Positions 1 through 9,073 of a stretch of 64,000 bases of DNA are shown here, piece by piece. Numbering within the stretch: position 1 is the stretch's first letter; each line of letters begins with the position of its first letter. Origin of the DNA: Chryseobacterium artocarpi. Its GTDB lineage: Bacteria; Bacteroidota; Bacteroidia; Flavobacteriales; Weeksellaceae. Below the pieces are notes generated by a model. It saw only the letters and a list, made by a program, of their open reading frames with translations, did no database searches and was not told the DNA's origin. Where the stretch lies: NCBI RefSeq assembly GCF_001684975.1, contig NZ_MAYH01000045.1, forward strand, positions 62,001 through 126,000, given 5' to 3'. A program made the translations under genes and the position numbers.

Positions 1-1572
1 ATCCCTGATAAACAGAACAATTCTTATTATGTCATCAAATATACTCAATCGGGAGTAGGCATTAATCCGGATTATATGTCTGATCGTGGAAATGGTCCGA
101 GAGCTTACTGGAAAGCAGATGGCGGAAAGTTAGATTATAAAAATCCAGACGCTTTATTTGGCTTTTACAGCAATCCCGATTTTAAAATGGATGCTTCCCA
201 AATGAGATTTACCGATCTTGAATTTTACAAAGTTTTTGTACAGGAAAAGGATAAAATTGTAGCGGGTTTCAACCACGAAATCAATGCTTCGGAAAAGCTT
301 ACTTTAAAATATGGTTTCAAGTATAGAGATAAAGAGCGTAATGCCAAGTTCTCTGATATTTTCTACAATTGGAGCAACGGAACGGCACCTCTTCTTTCAA
401 ATTATTCTCAATTTATTACCACGCAACCTAATGGAAGCAAGTATTTAAGCGAAATGAGCGCTCGTATCGGAAATACATTCGGACCTGTGCTTTCTACCGG
501 AGGAATGAATCAGTTTTGGTATGACAATCAAGGAAATTTAAAAATAAATACTGCTGATTCTGAAGCATTAGAGTACAATAAAGCATTAGGAAGAAATTTT
601 GACGTTTTTGAAAAACATGCAGACGCCTACGGAATGGGAACTTATAAACTGAATGATAAGATCACTATTTTAGGAGGAATCAGATTATCAAATACCAATA
701 CAAAAGTAAAAGGATATAATGTAATTGATGATGTTTTAACTCCTGTTGAACATACCAAAAATTACCTTGCTGTTCTTCCAATGCTTCATGTGAAGTATAC
801 TTTAAATGATAAAACTAATCTTCGTTTCGCTGCAACAAGAACTTTTTCAAGACCTAATTTCGGAGATCTGACACCTGGTGGAACTTATATTGAAGCGGAT
901 AATGAATTCAAAGGCGGAAACCCTGATCTTAATCCAACTTATTCATTGAATTTTGACCTGATGGGTGAATATTATTTCTCCAATGTCGGAATCCTAAGTG
1001 GTGGTATTTTCTACAAATCCATTACCGATCCCATTTTCCAGGATTCTTTTATCGGGAATTATAACGGAATGAACGGCGTACAGTTCTCTGCTCCTAATAA
1101 CGGAAGCGCAGCATGGCTTGGAGGGATTGAATTGGGAATTACCAAGAGATTTGACTTCTTACCAGGTTTCTTACAATATTTCGGGGCTCAGGTGAATGCA
1201 ACTTTCATGACCTCTGAAATGGAAAAACCAAGCGGAAGAAAAGTAGCCCTTCCCTATCAGGCTAAAGAATTGTACAACGCGCAGCTATTCTTCGAGAAAA
1301 AAGGCTTCAATGCCAGAATTGCTTACAACCACAAAGGAAAATATGCTGTAGAATACGCGGAAACCGATATTAACGATTCTTATTACGGAAAATATAGCAG
1401 CTTAGATTTCGGAGGTTCTTATCAGTTTACCAAAAATTTGGGACTATATATGGATATCAACAACATTCTGAACAAGCCTCTAATCTACCACTTCGGGAAA
1501 AACGAAGACCGTCCTGAGCAGGTAGAATATTACGGAGTAAGATTTAATCTGGGAATAAAACTGAATTTCTAA
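1..1572 (+). CDS. TonB-dependent receptor, C-terminal part (5' end cut by window)
   Basis: The reading frame is open from base 1 to the stop at 1572, so the start lies outside the window and about 523 residues remain. The visible part is the outer-membrane beta-barrel: alternating aromatic and polar strands, a FSRPNFGDLTP segment followed by GNPDLNPTYSLNFDL (typical of TonB-Xanth-Caul-type receptors), and a terminal strand ending in Phe (NLGIKLNF). The plug domain and TonB box are not visible. A DUF5690 transporter starts 9 bases downstream, and phosphonate-type genes follow within about 12 bases of each other. This suggests, by context only, a receptor that imports a phosphonate-containing compound. 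Family call firm, substrate inferred. Confidence 0.9.
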   Translation: MPDKQNNSYYVIKYTQSGVGINPDYMSDRGNGPRAYWKADGGKLDYKNPDALFGFYSNPDFKMDASQMRFTDLEFYKVFVQEKDKIVAGFNHEINASEKLTLKYGFKYRDKERNAKFSDIFYNWSNGTAPLLSNYSQFITTQPNGSKYLSEMSARIGNTFGPVLSTGGMNQFWYDNQGNLKINTADSEALEYNKALGRNFDVFEKHADAYGMGTYKLNDKITILGGIRLSNTNTKVKGYNVIDDVLTPVEHTKNYLAVLPMLHVKYTLNDKTNLRFAATRTFSRPNFGDLTPGGTYIEADNEFKGGNPDLNPTYSLNFDLMGEYYFSNVGILSGGIFYKSITDPIFQDSFIGNYNGMNGVQFSAPNNGSAAWLGGIELGITKRFDFLPGFLQYFGAQVNATFMTSEMEKPSGRKVALPYQAKELYNAQLFFEKKGFNARIAYNHKGKYAVEYAETDINDSYYGKYSSLDFGGSYQFTKNLGLYMDINNILNKPLIYHFGKNEDRPEQVEYYGVRFNLGIKLNF

Positions 1573-1581
1573 ACCATCATA

Positions 1582-2880
1582 ATGGACAGAACCATCAATA
1601 AAAAAACATTAGTAACACTAAAGGCTGCCTTTGCTGCCTTTGGTGTCTATTTCTGCATGTACGGCTTCAGAAAACCCTTTACCGTTGCTTCTTTTGAAGG
1701 GCTTTCTTATTTCGGGGTCGATTATAAAATACTGATTATAATTGCACAGGCTATAGGATATTTTATTTCAAAGTTTATCGGAATTAAATTTATTTCTGAA
1801 CTAAAACCAGCAAAAAGACTGACTTATCTTTTCTCATTCATTGCAATTGCAGAACTTTCTCTATTAGGATTTGCATTGGTTCCGGCTCCTTACAACATTC
1901 TCTTTATGTTTCTGAATGGAATTCCGTTGGGAATGATCTGGGGAATTGTCTTTTCCTACATTGAAGGAAGAAAAACAACAGAAATCATCGGGCTTTTTCT
2001 TTGCTCAAGCTTTGTAGTTTCTTCAGGATTCACCAAGTCTGTAGGAAAATTTTTGATGGATAATTTTGCTGTTTCAGAATTCTGGATGCCTTTTTCTGCG
2101 GGATTAATTTTTATTATTCCATTACTTCTATTCGGACTTCTTTTGGAAAGAATTCCCAAGCCTAGTGAAGAAGATGTGATGCTTAAAAATAAAAGGCAAC
2201 CGTTGAATGGTAAAGAAAGAAAAGCACTTGTTCAGCAGTTCTTTGTCCCTATTGTCTGCATTATTTTTCTGTATATCTGCTTGACAGTTTTAAGGGATTT
2301 CAGGGATAATTTCAATCGTGAAATCTGGGACGGACTTCATTTTAATTTTGACAGTTCTGTTTTTACCCTTACTGAAATTCCAATTGCCATTATGGTGCTT
2401 CTGATTCTAAGCTTTATGGTGAAAGTAAAAAATAATAAAAAGGCATTTGCTTACTATCACTATATTCTTTTTGCAGGAATCCTGACCGTAGGATTTTCTA
2501 CTTATTTATTTCAGCAGAATGCATTATCTCCTTTTTTATGGATGACCATTTCCGGTTTTGGGATGTACATCTGCTATATTCCGTTTAATGGAATTTACTT
2601 TGACAGGATGATTGCTGCCTTTGATATTAAAGGAAATGTAGGTTTTCTGATTTATATTGTAGATTCATTCGGATATCTGGGAAGTGTTTTAATTCTGCTT
2701 TATAAAAACTTCGGTTCGGCTCAGACTTCATGGCTTAATTTTTATATCAGTCTGAATTATATTATTACCATCAGTGTTTTAATCCTTTCTATCATTGCTT
2801 TTTTAGCCTTCAGAAAGAAGGCAAAACCAAATTCAAATTCTAATCAATACATCAATTTCGATACGTCGAAAATTTTATAA
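1582..2880 (+). CDS. DUF5690 family MFS-like membrane transporter
   Basis: A 432-residue polytopic membrane protein with about 12 hydrophobic segments across its length. It opens with KAAFAAFGVYFCMYGFRKPF, a signature I associate with the DUF5690 family, which resembles major facilitator transporters. Basic and polar loops separate the helices, with a central charged loop around residues 190-215. It is tightly packed between a TonB receptor (9 bases upstream) and an FAD oxidoreductase (11 bases downstream), so it is probably the inner-membrane permease for the compound taken up by the receptor. A phosphonate substrate is inferred only from the two downstream genes. The ATG chosen gives a normal membrane-protein N-terminus. 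Confidence 0.8.
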   Translation: MDRTINKKTLVTLKAAFAAFGVYFCMYGFRKPFTVASFEGLSYFGVDYKILIIIAQAIGYFISKFIGIKFISELKPAKRLTYLFSFIAIAELSLLGFALVPAPYNILFMFLNGIPLGMIWGIVFSYIEGRKTTEIIGLFLCSSFVVSSGFTKSVGKFLMDNFAVSEFWMPFSAGLIFIIPLLLFGLLLERIPKPSEEDVMLKNKRQPLNGKERKALVQQFFVPIVCIIFLYICLTVLRDFRDNFNREIWDGLHFNFDSSVFTLTEIPIAIMVLLILSFMVKVKNNKKAFAYYHYILFAGILTVGFSTYLFQQNALSPFLWMTISGFGMYICYIPFNGIYFDRMIAAFDIKGNVGFLIYIVDSFGYLGSVLILLYKNFGSAQTSWLNFYISLNYIITISVLILSIIAFLAFRKKAKPNSNSNQYINFDTSKIL

Positions 2881-2891
2881 ATTATAGTACA

Positions 2892-4046
2892 ATGACAACA
2901 AAATTTGATTTACTCGTAGTAGGCGGCGGAATTTTAGGAACATTCCATGCATATCACGCGCTGAAGAAAAATCTGAAGGTAGCTTTACTGGAAAGAAACT
3001 CTATTCCTCAGGGCGCTACTGTAAGAAATTTCGGGCAGGTAGTTCCTTCCGGGATGGATCTTAAATGGCAGAATTTCGGTAGAGAAAGTCTCGCAATATA
3101 TAATGAACTACACGCTCAGGCAGATCTTACTATCAGGCAAAACGGCTCTGTTTACATCGCGTCCAATGATGAGGAACTTCAGTTGATTGAAGAATTGTAT
3201 GAAATCAACAGAAATAATGATTATGAATCTGTTTTATTATCCAAAAACGACTGCATCAAGAAATATGATGGTCTTCGCTCCGATTATTGTAAAGGCGGAT
3301 TATTCTTTCCTCAGGAGCTTTCTGTAGATTCTGCGGATATGATTGTAAAACTTCACAAGCTTTTGCAGGAAAAAATGGGCTTACAGATCATTTATAATAC
3401 CACCGTTGTGGAAACCAATGAAGATGATCAGAAATGTACGGCAATCACTGCAGACGGAGAAGAATATACTGCTTCAAAGATTATTATCTGTGGCGGACAT
3501 GAGTTCAAAACTTTATACCCTAACGTATTCAATGAAAGTGACTTGGATGTGAGCAAACTTCAGATGTTACAAACCAAACCTCAGGGAATCTATTCTCTTC
3601 AGGGAAACATTCTGACAGGGCTTTCTATCAGAAGATATGAATCATTCAGTGAATGTCCTTCCTTCCAGAAAATCAAATCGTTAGAAGATCCTAATTCGTT
3701 TGAGAAGAAATTTGGCGTTCATATATTGTTCAAACAGGCATTGGACGGTTCCATTATTCTTGGAGACTCCCATGAATATTCAGATGCTAAAAATGCGGAT
3801 GATCTTGGTTTTGATTTAAATATGGAAATTGATGAATTTATGATTCATGAAGCGAAGAAAATCATTGATCTTCCAACTTATGAAATCCAGAGAAGATGGT
3901 TCGGGGTATACTCACAGTGCAAAACGAAAGATATTTTTGAACATAACCCATCACCGAATATTCACATTGTAACGGGTATCGGTGGAAAAGGAATGACAGG
4001 AAGCGGGGGCTTCTCAAAGTTTAATATAGACAAAATTTACGCATAA
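2892..4046 (+). CDS. FAD-dependent oxidoreductase, phosphonate-catabolism-associated (TIGR03364-like)
   Basis: A 384-residue flavoprotein of the DAO/glycine oxidase fold. The N-terminus carries the dinucleotide-binding loop GGGILG (residues 11-16), with Glu34 at the end of the second strand for the ribose. The C-terminus has the second FAD-contacting glycine stretch, TGIGGKGMTGSGG. The segment GATVRNFGQV (41-50) is typical of the subfamily found beside phosphonatase-like genes. Known relatives oxidise amines or N-methylated amines, so the likely reaction is oxidative deamination of an aminoalkylphosphonate to the aldehyde used by the next gene. That reaction is inferred. It starts 11 bases after DUF5690 and ends 7 bases before the HAD hydrolase. 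Confidence 0.83.
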   Translation: MTTKFDLLVVGGGILGTFHAYHALKKNLKVALLERNSIPQGATVRNFGQVVPSGMDLKWQNFGRESLAIYNELHAQADLTIRQNGSVYIASNDEELQLIEELYEINRNNDYESVLLSKNDCIKKYDGLRSDYCKGGLFFPQELSVDSADMIVKLHKLLQEKMGLQIIYNTTVVETNEDDQKCTAITADGEEYTASKIIICGGHEFKTLYPNVFNESDLDVSKLQMLQTKPQGIYSLQGNILTGLSIRRYESFSECPSFQKIKSLEDPNSFEKKFGVHILFKQALDGSIILGDSHEYSDAKNADDLGFDLNMEIDEFMIHEAKKIIDLPTYEIQRRWFGVYSQCKTKDIFEHNPSPNIHIVTGIGGKGMTGSGGFSKFNIDKIYA

Positions 4047-4053
4047 ATTTCAA

Positions 4054-4722
4054 ATGAAAAATATAGAATTATTGGTTCTGGATATGGCTGGAACTACAGT
4101 GGATGAAGATAATGTGGTGTATAAAACGGTAACCGAAGCAGTGAATGAACATGGCTATCAGGTCGGTCTTGAACAGGTTCTTATCACTTGTGCCGGGATG
4201 GAAAAGCTGGAGGCAATTACCAGTTTATTAAAGGAAATTGGTGGAAATGAAGAAGATGCTCTGCCTATTTTTGAAAAATTTTCTGTCAAATTAAAAGATG
4301 CATATCAGAATCTTGAGGTAAAACCAATAAACGGAACTGAAGATTTTCTTCTTAAAATGAAGGCTCAGGATAAAAAAGTGGTGCTTAATACCGGGTATAC
4401 TTCTGAAATTGCCCAACAACTTTTGGATAAGCTGCAATGGAAGGAAAATATACATTTTGATGCATTGATTACCGCGGATGATGTTTCAGAGAGCAGACCA
4501 AGCCCGGAAATGATTCTTTTAGCCATGAAAAAATTCAACATCAATAATCCTGAATTAGTTTTAAAAGCTGGAGATTCTGTAATTGATATTGAAGAGGGCA
4601 AAAATGCAGGCTGCGGATTGACGATTGCCGTACTTTCAGGTGCCCAAAACAGATCAGAACTGGAAAAAGCTGAACCTGATTATATTCTTAATACTATTTC
4701 TGAGGCTGAAAATATTCTTTAA
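4054..4722 (+). CDS. Phosphonatase-like HAD hydrolase (PhnX-like, TIGR03351-type)
   Basis: A 222-residue HAD-superfamily protein. Motif I is DMAGTTVDE (residues 10-18), the AGTT form shared with phosphonoacetaldehyde hydrolase rather than the usual DGTL. Motif II/III features include LNTGYT and the acidic KAGDSVIDIEEGKNAG near residues 170-186. The cap domain has CAGMEKLEAI with Lys51, close to where PhnX carries its Schiff-base lysine (Lys53). That alignment is by eye. If the lysine is functional, the enzyme would cleave the C-P bond of phosphonoacetaldehyde or a homologue. It is the last gene of the four-gene unit and is followed at once by a hairpin terminator. Confidence 0.85.
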   Translation: MKNIELLVLDMAGTTVDEDNVVYKTVTEAVNEHGYQVGLEQVLITCAGMEKLEAITSLLKEIGGNEEDALPIFEKFSVKLKDAYQNLEVKPINGTEDFLLKMKAQDKKVVLNTGYTSEIAQQLLDKLQWKENIHFDALITADDVSESRPSPEMILLAMKKFNINNPELVLKAGDSVIDIEEGKNAGCGLTIAVLSGAQNRSELEKAEPDYILNTISEAENIL

Positions 4723-4741
4723 ATACTTGCTTTTATACTTT

Positions 4742-4779
4742 GACACAAATGTTTTTACTTGGCATTTGTGTCTTTTTTT
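4742..4779 (+). terminator. Rho-independent terminator of the phosphonate operon
   Basis: A perfect 10-bp stem (gacacaaatg / catttgtgtc) with an 11-base loop is followed by seven T residues. It starts 19 bases after the stop codon of the PhnX-like gene, so it probably ends the transcript that includes the TonB receptor, DUF5690 and FAD genes. Confidence 0.85.
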
Positions 4780-5106
4780 ACCCCCCCTAACCACCCCGTC
4801 AAATCTTCGATTTGCCTCCCAATTATCACTCTCTCGACTGGATCTTTGCCTTCGTTGAAAACTTTGCTCACTGTCATTCTGAATGGAGTGAAACGTAATG
4901 AAGAATCTCAGAATCAAAAATGTCATTTTTTTAATATTAGTTAACTTTTAAATTTTCAGCAATCCCTAGTGGCACTGTAACACAGACTGTTTTCAAAATT
5001 AATTAAAACATTAATATTATTATAGTTACGAAACTAATCATGTTTCTAACACTTCATTCTCAAAGCACTTTTTAATTATCAATTAATTAATTTTCAGTTT
5101 ACATAT
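4780..5106. other. Gene-free spacer with a degenerate interspersed motif
   Basis: No convincing gene is present. At about 4872-4910 lies a tgtcattctgaatggagtg-type segment ending in gaagaatctca. This resembles short interspersed sequences I have seen repeatedly between genes in Flavobacteriia. The remainder (4920-5106) is A/T-rich and probably leads into the promoter of the secreted phosphodiesterase gene. Confidence 0.4.
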
Positions 5107-5164
5107 GTTTACAAATAGTAAATTAATTTTACAATAGTTAAAAAATAAATTACTATTTGTAAAC
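5107..5164 (+). promoter_or_regulatory. 15-bp inverted repeat upstream of the secreted phosphodiesterase gene
   Basis: The arms gtttacaaatagtaa (5107-5121) and ttactatttgtaaac (5150-5164) are perfect reverse complements separated by 28 A/T-rich bases. The second arm ends 25 bases before the ATG. It could be a dimeric regulator site looping across the promoter or a 5'-UTR hairpin. No T-run follows the second arm, so it is not a normal terminator. Confidence 0.55.
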
Positions 5165-5189
5165 TTTTACCTTTAAAACCCTTTATCCC

Positions 5190-7043
5190 ATGAAAACAAA
5201 ACTATTCTCAATGGCTGTTGTAATGAGCTGTTTCCTTGGAGCTCAGACCAAAAAAGTACTTTTTATTGGAATCGACGGTTGTCGTGCAGATGTGATGATG
5301 TCTACGAATACCCCTAATATTCAAAACCTCATCAACCAATCTATCTATTCTCTTGACGGATTATGTGCTGCTACCACCTGGAGCGGAAATGGCTGGAGCA
5401 CCATGCTTACAGGTGTATGGCATACCAAACACAATGTTCAGGACAATAATTTTACCAATCCGAATTATGTTAATTATCCTGATTTTTTAACTAGAGCAGA
5501 AAGCTATAATCCTAATCTGAGAACGATTTCTCTAGCTCACTGGGCTCCGGTGAATGATAAAATTATACAGAATGCGGATGTAAAAACCAATCTTTCAACC
5601 GATCTTGCCGTGAAAAATGCAGCTGTAAACGCTTTACAGAATGATAATCCGGATATTCTGTTTGTAGATTTTGATGATGTGGATCATGCAGGACATTCGT
5701 ATGGATTTTCGTCAGCGGTTCCTCAATATGTTTCTTCTATTCAGACTGCGGATACTTATATTGGCGAAATCGTGAATGCCATGAAAAACAGAGCCACTTA
5801 CAATAATGAGGATTGGATGGTAGTCTTAACAACCGATCATGGAGCTGTAGACAGTTCTCATGGTGGTGGAAATCTTTCTGAACGAAATATTTTTACAATC
5901 TATTCCAATCCAGGGTTTACTCTACAGCAGATCAGTAAAACGGTTCTTGAATCCAATAAAACATTTAACCAATTGAGTCTTCCTGCAACAGCTTTTGCAA
6001 AGCCTGTGAACCAAAACTCTTTCAATTTTGGAGCAAGTCAGGATTTTACGATAGAATTTTGGGTAAAACCAAATGCCGCATATTCAAGCGATCCTGTATT
6101 TATAGGAAATAAAAACTGGGCGAACGGAAAAAATAAAGGAATTATATTCTCAGGATACTCAGGACAAACCTTTAAAATGAATATTGCAGATGGCACCAAC
6201 CGAATTGATCTTGTAGGCGGAAAGCTGGAAACAAACAAGTGGAAGCATATTGCGGCAAGCTTTGACAGAGACGGTCTTGTAACTTTATATGAGGACGGAG
6301 TTCCGGTTACTTTTGCAAAAATGAATACCATCGGAAATATTGACTCTGTACTGCCTTTAACATTGAATCAGGATGGAACGAATACCTATAACGTTACGCT
6401 TGCTGCTTCTTATAAAGATGTCAGAATCTGGAAATCAGCTCTTCCAAATAATGTTATTGTCAACTGGGCAAACCAAGACATTACCGCTTCACACCCATAT
6501 TATTCTCAGTTATTGGCAAACTGGAAATGCAATGAAACGGCTGGAAATACTTTATCTGATTCAAGCCCTAATGCGAATCATATGAATATTACAGGTTCTC
6601 CAACCTATACTGCAAACACATCAAGTATCTTCAAAATCTATGATTATAGCTCAACGACAAGAGAAACAGATCATTTCCCGACTGTATTGAACTGGCTTTG
6701 TATTCCCGTACAGTCTTCATGGGGTATTGATGGTGTCAACAGAATTCCGGTTTGTTCAAATGGCGTATTGGCAACCAAAGAGATGAAAACAATTAATGAA
6801 GATTTTAAGGTATATCCCAATCCTGCTTCCACACAGATTGGTTTCAGTTTTCAATCAGGAGATAAAGAGATAAAGGCTGAAATTATAGATAGTAAAGGAT
6901 CATTTGTCTTTTCAAAAAATTTAAGATCATCCAATGGTCAATATGAAGAGAAGATCAATATTGAAAATCTTCCGGCTGGAATGTATTTTATTAAGCTGAA
7001 CGGAAGTAAAAAGTCTCAGACAAAGGCTTTTATAAAGAAATAA
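5190..7043 (+). CDS. Secreted type I phosphodiesterase/NPP-like protein with LamG and T9SS sorting domain
   Basis: A 617-residue exported protein. Residues 1-18 form a signal peptide ending in LGAQ. Residues 22-240 are an alkaline-phosphatase-superfamily domain of the nucleotide pyrophosphatase/phosphodiesterase type: IGIDGCRAD with metal ligand Asp29, a TTWSGNGWST loop carrying the probable Thr nucleophile (62/63), DFDDVDHAGHSYG and TTDHGAVDSSHGG with metal Asp/His residues. A concanavalin-like LamG domain follows (about 265-430; FTIEFWVKP, WKHIAASFD). The last 75 residues are a type A T9SS sorting domain (VYPNP, NLPAGMYFIKLNG). It is therefore likely released or surface-anchored by T9SS and cleaves phosphodiesters outside the cell. 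The position behind a phosphonate cluster hints at a related substrate, but a terminator lies between. Confidence 0.88.
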   Translation: MKTKLFSMAVVMSCFLGAQTKKVLFIGIDGCRADVMMSTNTPNIQNLINQSIYSLDGLCAATTWSGNGWSTMLTGVWHTKHNVQDNNFTNPNYVNYPDFLTRAESYNPNLRTISLAHWAPVNDKIIQNADVKTNLSTDLAVKNAAVNALQNDNPDILFVDFDDVDHAGHSYGFSSAVPQYVSSIQTADTYIGEIVNAMKNRATYNNEDWMVVLTTDHGAVDSSHGGGNLSERNIFTIYSNPGFTLQQISKTVLESNKTFNQLSLPATAFAKPVNQNSFNFGASQDFTIEFWVKPNAAYSSDPVFIGNKNWANGKNKGIIFSGYSGQTFKMNIADGTNRIDLVGGKLETNKWKHIAASFDRDGLVTLYEDGVPVTFAKMNTIGNIDSVLPLTLNQDGTNTYNVTLAASYKDVRIWKSALPNNVIVNWANQDITASHPYYSQLLANWKCNETAGNTLSDSSPNANHMNITGSPTYTANTSSIFKIYDYSSTTRETDHFPTVLNWLCIPVQSSWGIDGVNRIPVCSNGVLATKEMKTINEDFKVYPNPASTQIGFSFQSGDKEIKAEIIDSKGSFVFSKNLRSSNGQYEEKINIENLPAGMYFIKLNGSKKSQTKAFIKK

Positions 7044-7071
7044 AACAGTAAAACAATTAGATTTAAATTTG

Positions 7072-7117
7072 ATATTGGAACAAGGATATGATCATCCGAG
7101 TTCCAATATTTTTTTTA
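7072..7117 (+). terminator. Hairpin terminator after the secreted phosphodiesterase gene
   Basis: The arms atattggaac (7072-7081) and gttccaatat (7100-7109) pair perfectly and are followed by a run of T to 7117. The terminator lies between convergent genes and abuts the stop of the GNAT gene on the other strand. Confidence 0.75.
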
Positions 7118-7603
7118 TTAAGAGGTAAGATCCAGCTCCATTTGTACATCTACACGGTCATAACCCGGATTGGTAATCGGAGTGTGTTTAAATCCTAGTT
7201 TTTCATATAACTTTATCGCAGGAACTAATATAGAATTCGTTTCCAGAAATACTTTCTCTGCCTTCAATTCTCTGGCTTTTTCAATAAGAGCATTACCGAG
7301 CAGGTATCCTATTTTCTTTCCTTGTGCTTTAGGGCTTACAGCCATTTTTGACAATTCAAAGGCAAGAGGATCTTCATTAGCTTTTACTAATGCACATGTT
7401 CCTACGGGCTCACCATTCAATAATGCAAAGGCAATATGACCCCCTTTATTCAAAATGTGCTCTTCGGGATTATCCAATAGTTTATAATCACTGGCTTCCA
7501 TCACAAAGAACGTTTTGATCCATTCTTCGTTTAAAGTCTTGAAAGCTTCTTTATATTGTGGTTCGTAGGCTATAATTTTTACTTCATTATTAATATCACT
7601 CAT
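7118..7603 (-). CDS. GNAT family N-acetyltransferase
   Basis: A 161-residue protein. I chose the ATG at 7603 because the upstream in-frame extension is basic, low-complexity and overlaps the preceding gene, whereas MSDINNEVKII starts the domain properly. GNAT motif A is visible: ELSKMAVSPKAQGKKIGYLLGNALIEKA (acetyl-CoA pyrophosphate loop QGKKIG). It is followed by VFLETNSILVPAIKLYEKLGFKH, the conserved C-terminal part of the fold. The acceptor substrate is unknown. It begins 11 bases after the stop of the MocR-type regulator gene, so the two are probably co-transcribed. Confidence 0.85.
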   Translation of the reverse strand: MSDINNEVKIIAYEPQYKEAFKTLNEEWIKTFFVMEASDYKLLDNPEEHILNKGGHIAFALLNGEPVGTCALVKANEDPLAFELSKMAVSPKAQGKKIGYLLGNALIEKARELKAEKVFLETNSILVPAIKLYEKLGFKHTPITNPGYDRVDVQMELDLTS

Positions 7604-7614
7604 CGCTTTAGATT

Positions 7615-9030
7615 TTATATTCTGTTTTTTATCATTTTCCCTAGTTTCTCGAGATCGCTTTCTACACGGTCTGTCCATTCTAAGGCATAGTTTAATCGCA
7701 TACAGTTTTGATACTGATTGTATTGTGAAAACATTCTTCCCGGCGCAAAGTTTACTTTCTGGCTGACAGCTTCGTCATATAAATCTTCGGTACATATTCT
7801 TTTATCAAGTTCCAGCCAAAGCATAAATCCTCCTTTAGGTTCTGAAATTTTAGTGTTATCAGGGAAATACTCTGTCACCGACTTCTGAATCTGAAGATAA
7901 TTGGCGTAAAGTTTCTTTCTGAACATTCTCAAATGATGATCATAACGCCCATGTTCAAGGAAATCTGCAATTACATCTGAAAATAAAGACGGGCTGGAAA
8001 CGGTCTGCACCAACTTTTGCCTGATAATTTTCTCTTTAAATTTCCCTGGAGCTACCCAACCCACACGATAACCAGGAGCTAAAGTCTTGGATACTGAGCC
8101 TACCCACATCACGATTCCTGCTTCATCATAGAACTTACAAGGTTTTGGTCTTCCTGCTCCAAAATAAATGTTTCCATAAACGTCATCTTCCACCAAAGGA
8201 ACATTATGTTCAGTAAGCATTTTTACGAGTTCTTTTTTATTCTCATCCGGCATCTGAAAGCCCAACGGATTGTTATAATTCACAACAAAACAACATGCGG
8301 AAAGCTTGGGAAGTACTTTTTTCAAAGCATCCAGATCAACTCCCGTAATTGGATGTGTCGGGATTTCTACCGCTTTTAATCCTAATAATTGAATCGCCTG
8401 AAGAATTCCGAAGTAAACAGGACTTTCTACCGCTACACAGTCACCAGGTTTAGTGACAGCCATAAGGCAATTGTAGACTCCGTTCATAGCACCAGAAGTA
8501 ATCACCAGATCATCTTCTGTAATTTTTCCTTCCATTACTATAGACCATTTGGCTATTTCACGACGGAGTTTTTCACTTCCCTGTACAGGTTCATAATTGG
8601 TTCCGCTGTCATGTTTGGCTTTTATTACATTAATCATGCACTTCTTCATCTGAGCAACGGGAAGAAGGCTTTTTCCGGGAATTCCCAATGCAAATTGAGT
8701 AACATCTGTTCCTGCAATGGTTCCAAACACTTTACCTATGAGGTCTTCAGGGGTATTTTCTCCTTCCGAAACCTTCATTTTTGCCACGGAAGGTAAGGCA
8801 AGCTTTCGTTGAGAGGTCTGGCTTACATAGTACCCGTATTTAGGACGTGATTCTACAAGCGAGCGGCTCTCAAGCTCCATATACGCTTGCTTTACAGTAT
8901 TTAAGCTCACATTATACAGCTTTTGTGCACTCCTTAGAGAAGGCAGCCTGTCTCCAAATTGTAATGTTTCACTTTTGATCTGCTCCGTGACAGCATTGGC
9001 TATTTTAAGGTAAAGTACATCTTTCGACAT
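7615..9030 (-). CDS. MocR-type GntR/aminotransferase transcriptional regulator
   Basis: A 471-residue fusion. Residues 1-70 are a GntR winged helix-turn-helix (LRSAQKLYNVSLNTVKQAYMELESRSLVESRPKYGYYV). Residues 110-465 are a fold-type-I aminotransferase domain. The PLP lysine is in GSVSKTLAPGYRVGW, and NYNNPLGFQMP and DDVYGNIYF carry further cofactor contacts. MocR proteins normally use PLP or an amino-compound adduct as an effector and often control neighbouring genes. Here the partners could be the GNAT gene downstream and the small gene upstream, where four TACAGA repeats lie. The target is not known. Confidence 0.93.
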   Translation of the reverse strand: MSKDVLYLKIANAVTEQIKSETLQFGDRLPSLRSAQKLYNVSLNTVKQAYMELESRSLVESRPKYGYYVSQTSQRKLALPSVAKMKVSEGENTPEDLIGKVFGTIAGTDVTQFALGIPGKSLLPVAQMKKCMINVIKAKHDSGTNYEPVQGSEKLRREIAKWSIVMEGKITEDDLVITSGAMNGVYNCLMAVTKPGDCVAVESPVYFGILQAIQLLGLKAVEIPTHPITGVDLDALKKVLPKLSACCFVVNYNNPLGFQMPDENKKELVKMLTEHNVPLVEDDVYGNIYFGAGRPKPCKFYDEAGIVMWVGSVSKTLAPGYRVGWVAPGKFKEKIIRQKLVQTVSSPSLFSDVIADFLEHGRYDHHLRMFRKKLYANYLQIQKSVTEYFPDNTKISEPKGGFMLWLELDKRICTEDLYDEAVSQKVNFAPGRMFSQYNQYQNCMRLNYALEWTDRVESDLEKLGKMIKNRI

Positions 9031-9073
9031 GGATCACTGTTTTAAGTAAAAGTACAATTTTATCCCTGGTTTA

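Noticed and set aside
4625..4944. Small frames over the end of the PhnX-like gene and its terminator
   Set aside because: They run through the terminator stem and relic motif in both directions and have no domain or start context.
7604..7678. 25-residue N-terminal extension of the GNAT protein
   Set aside because: It lies in the end of the MocR gene and is basic, with no conserved look. The ATG at 7603 fits the fold.
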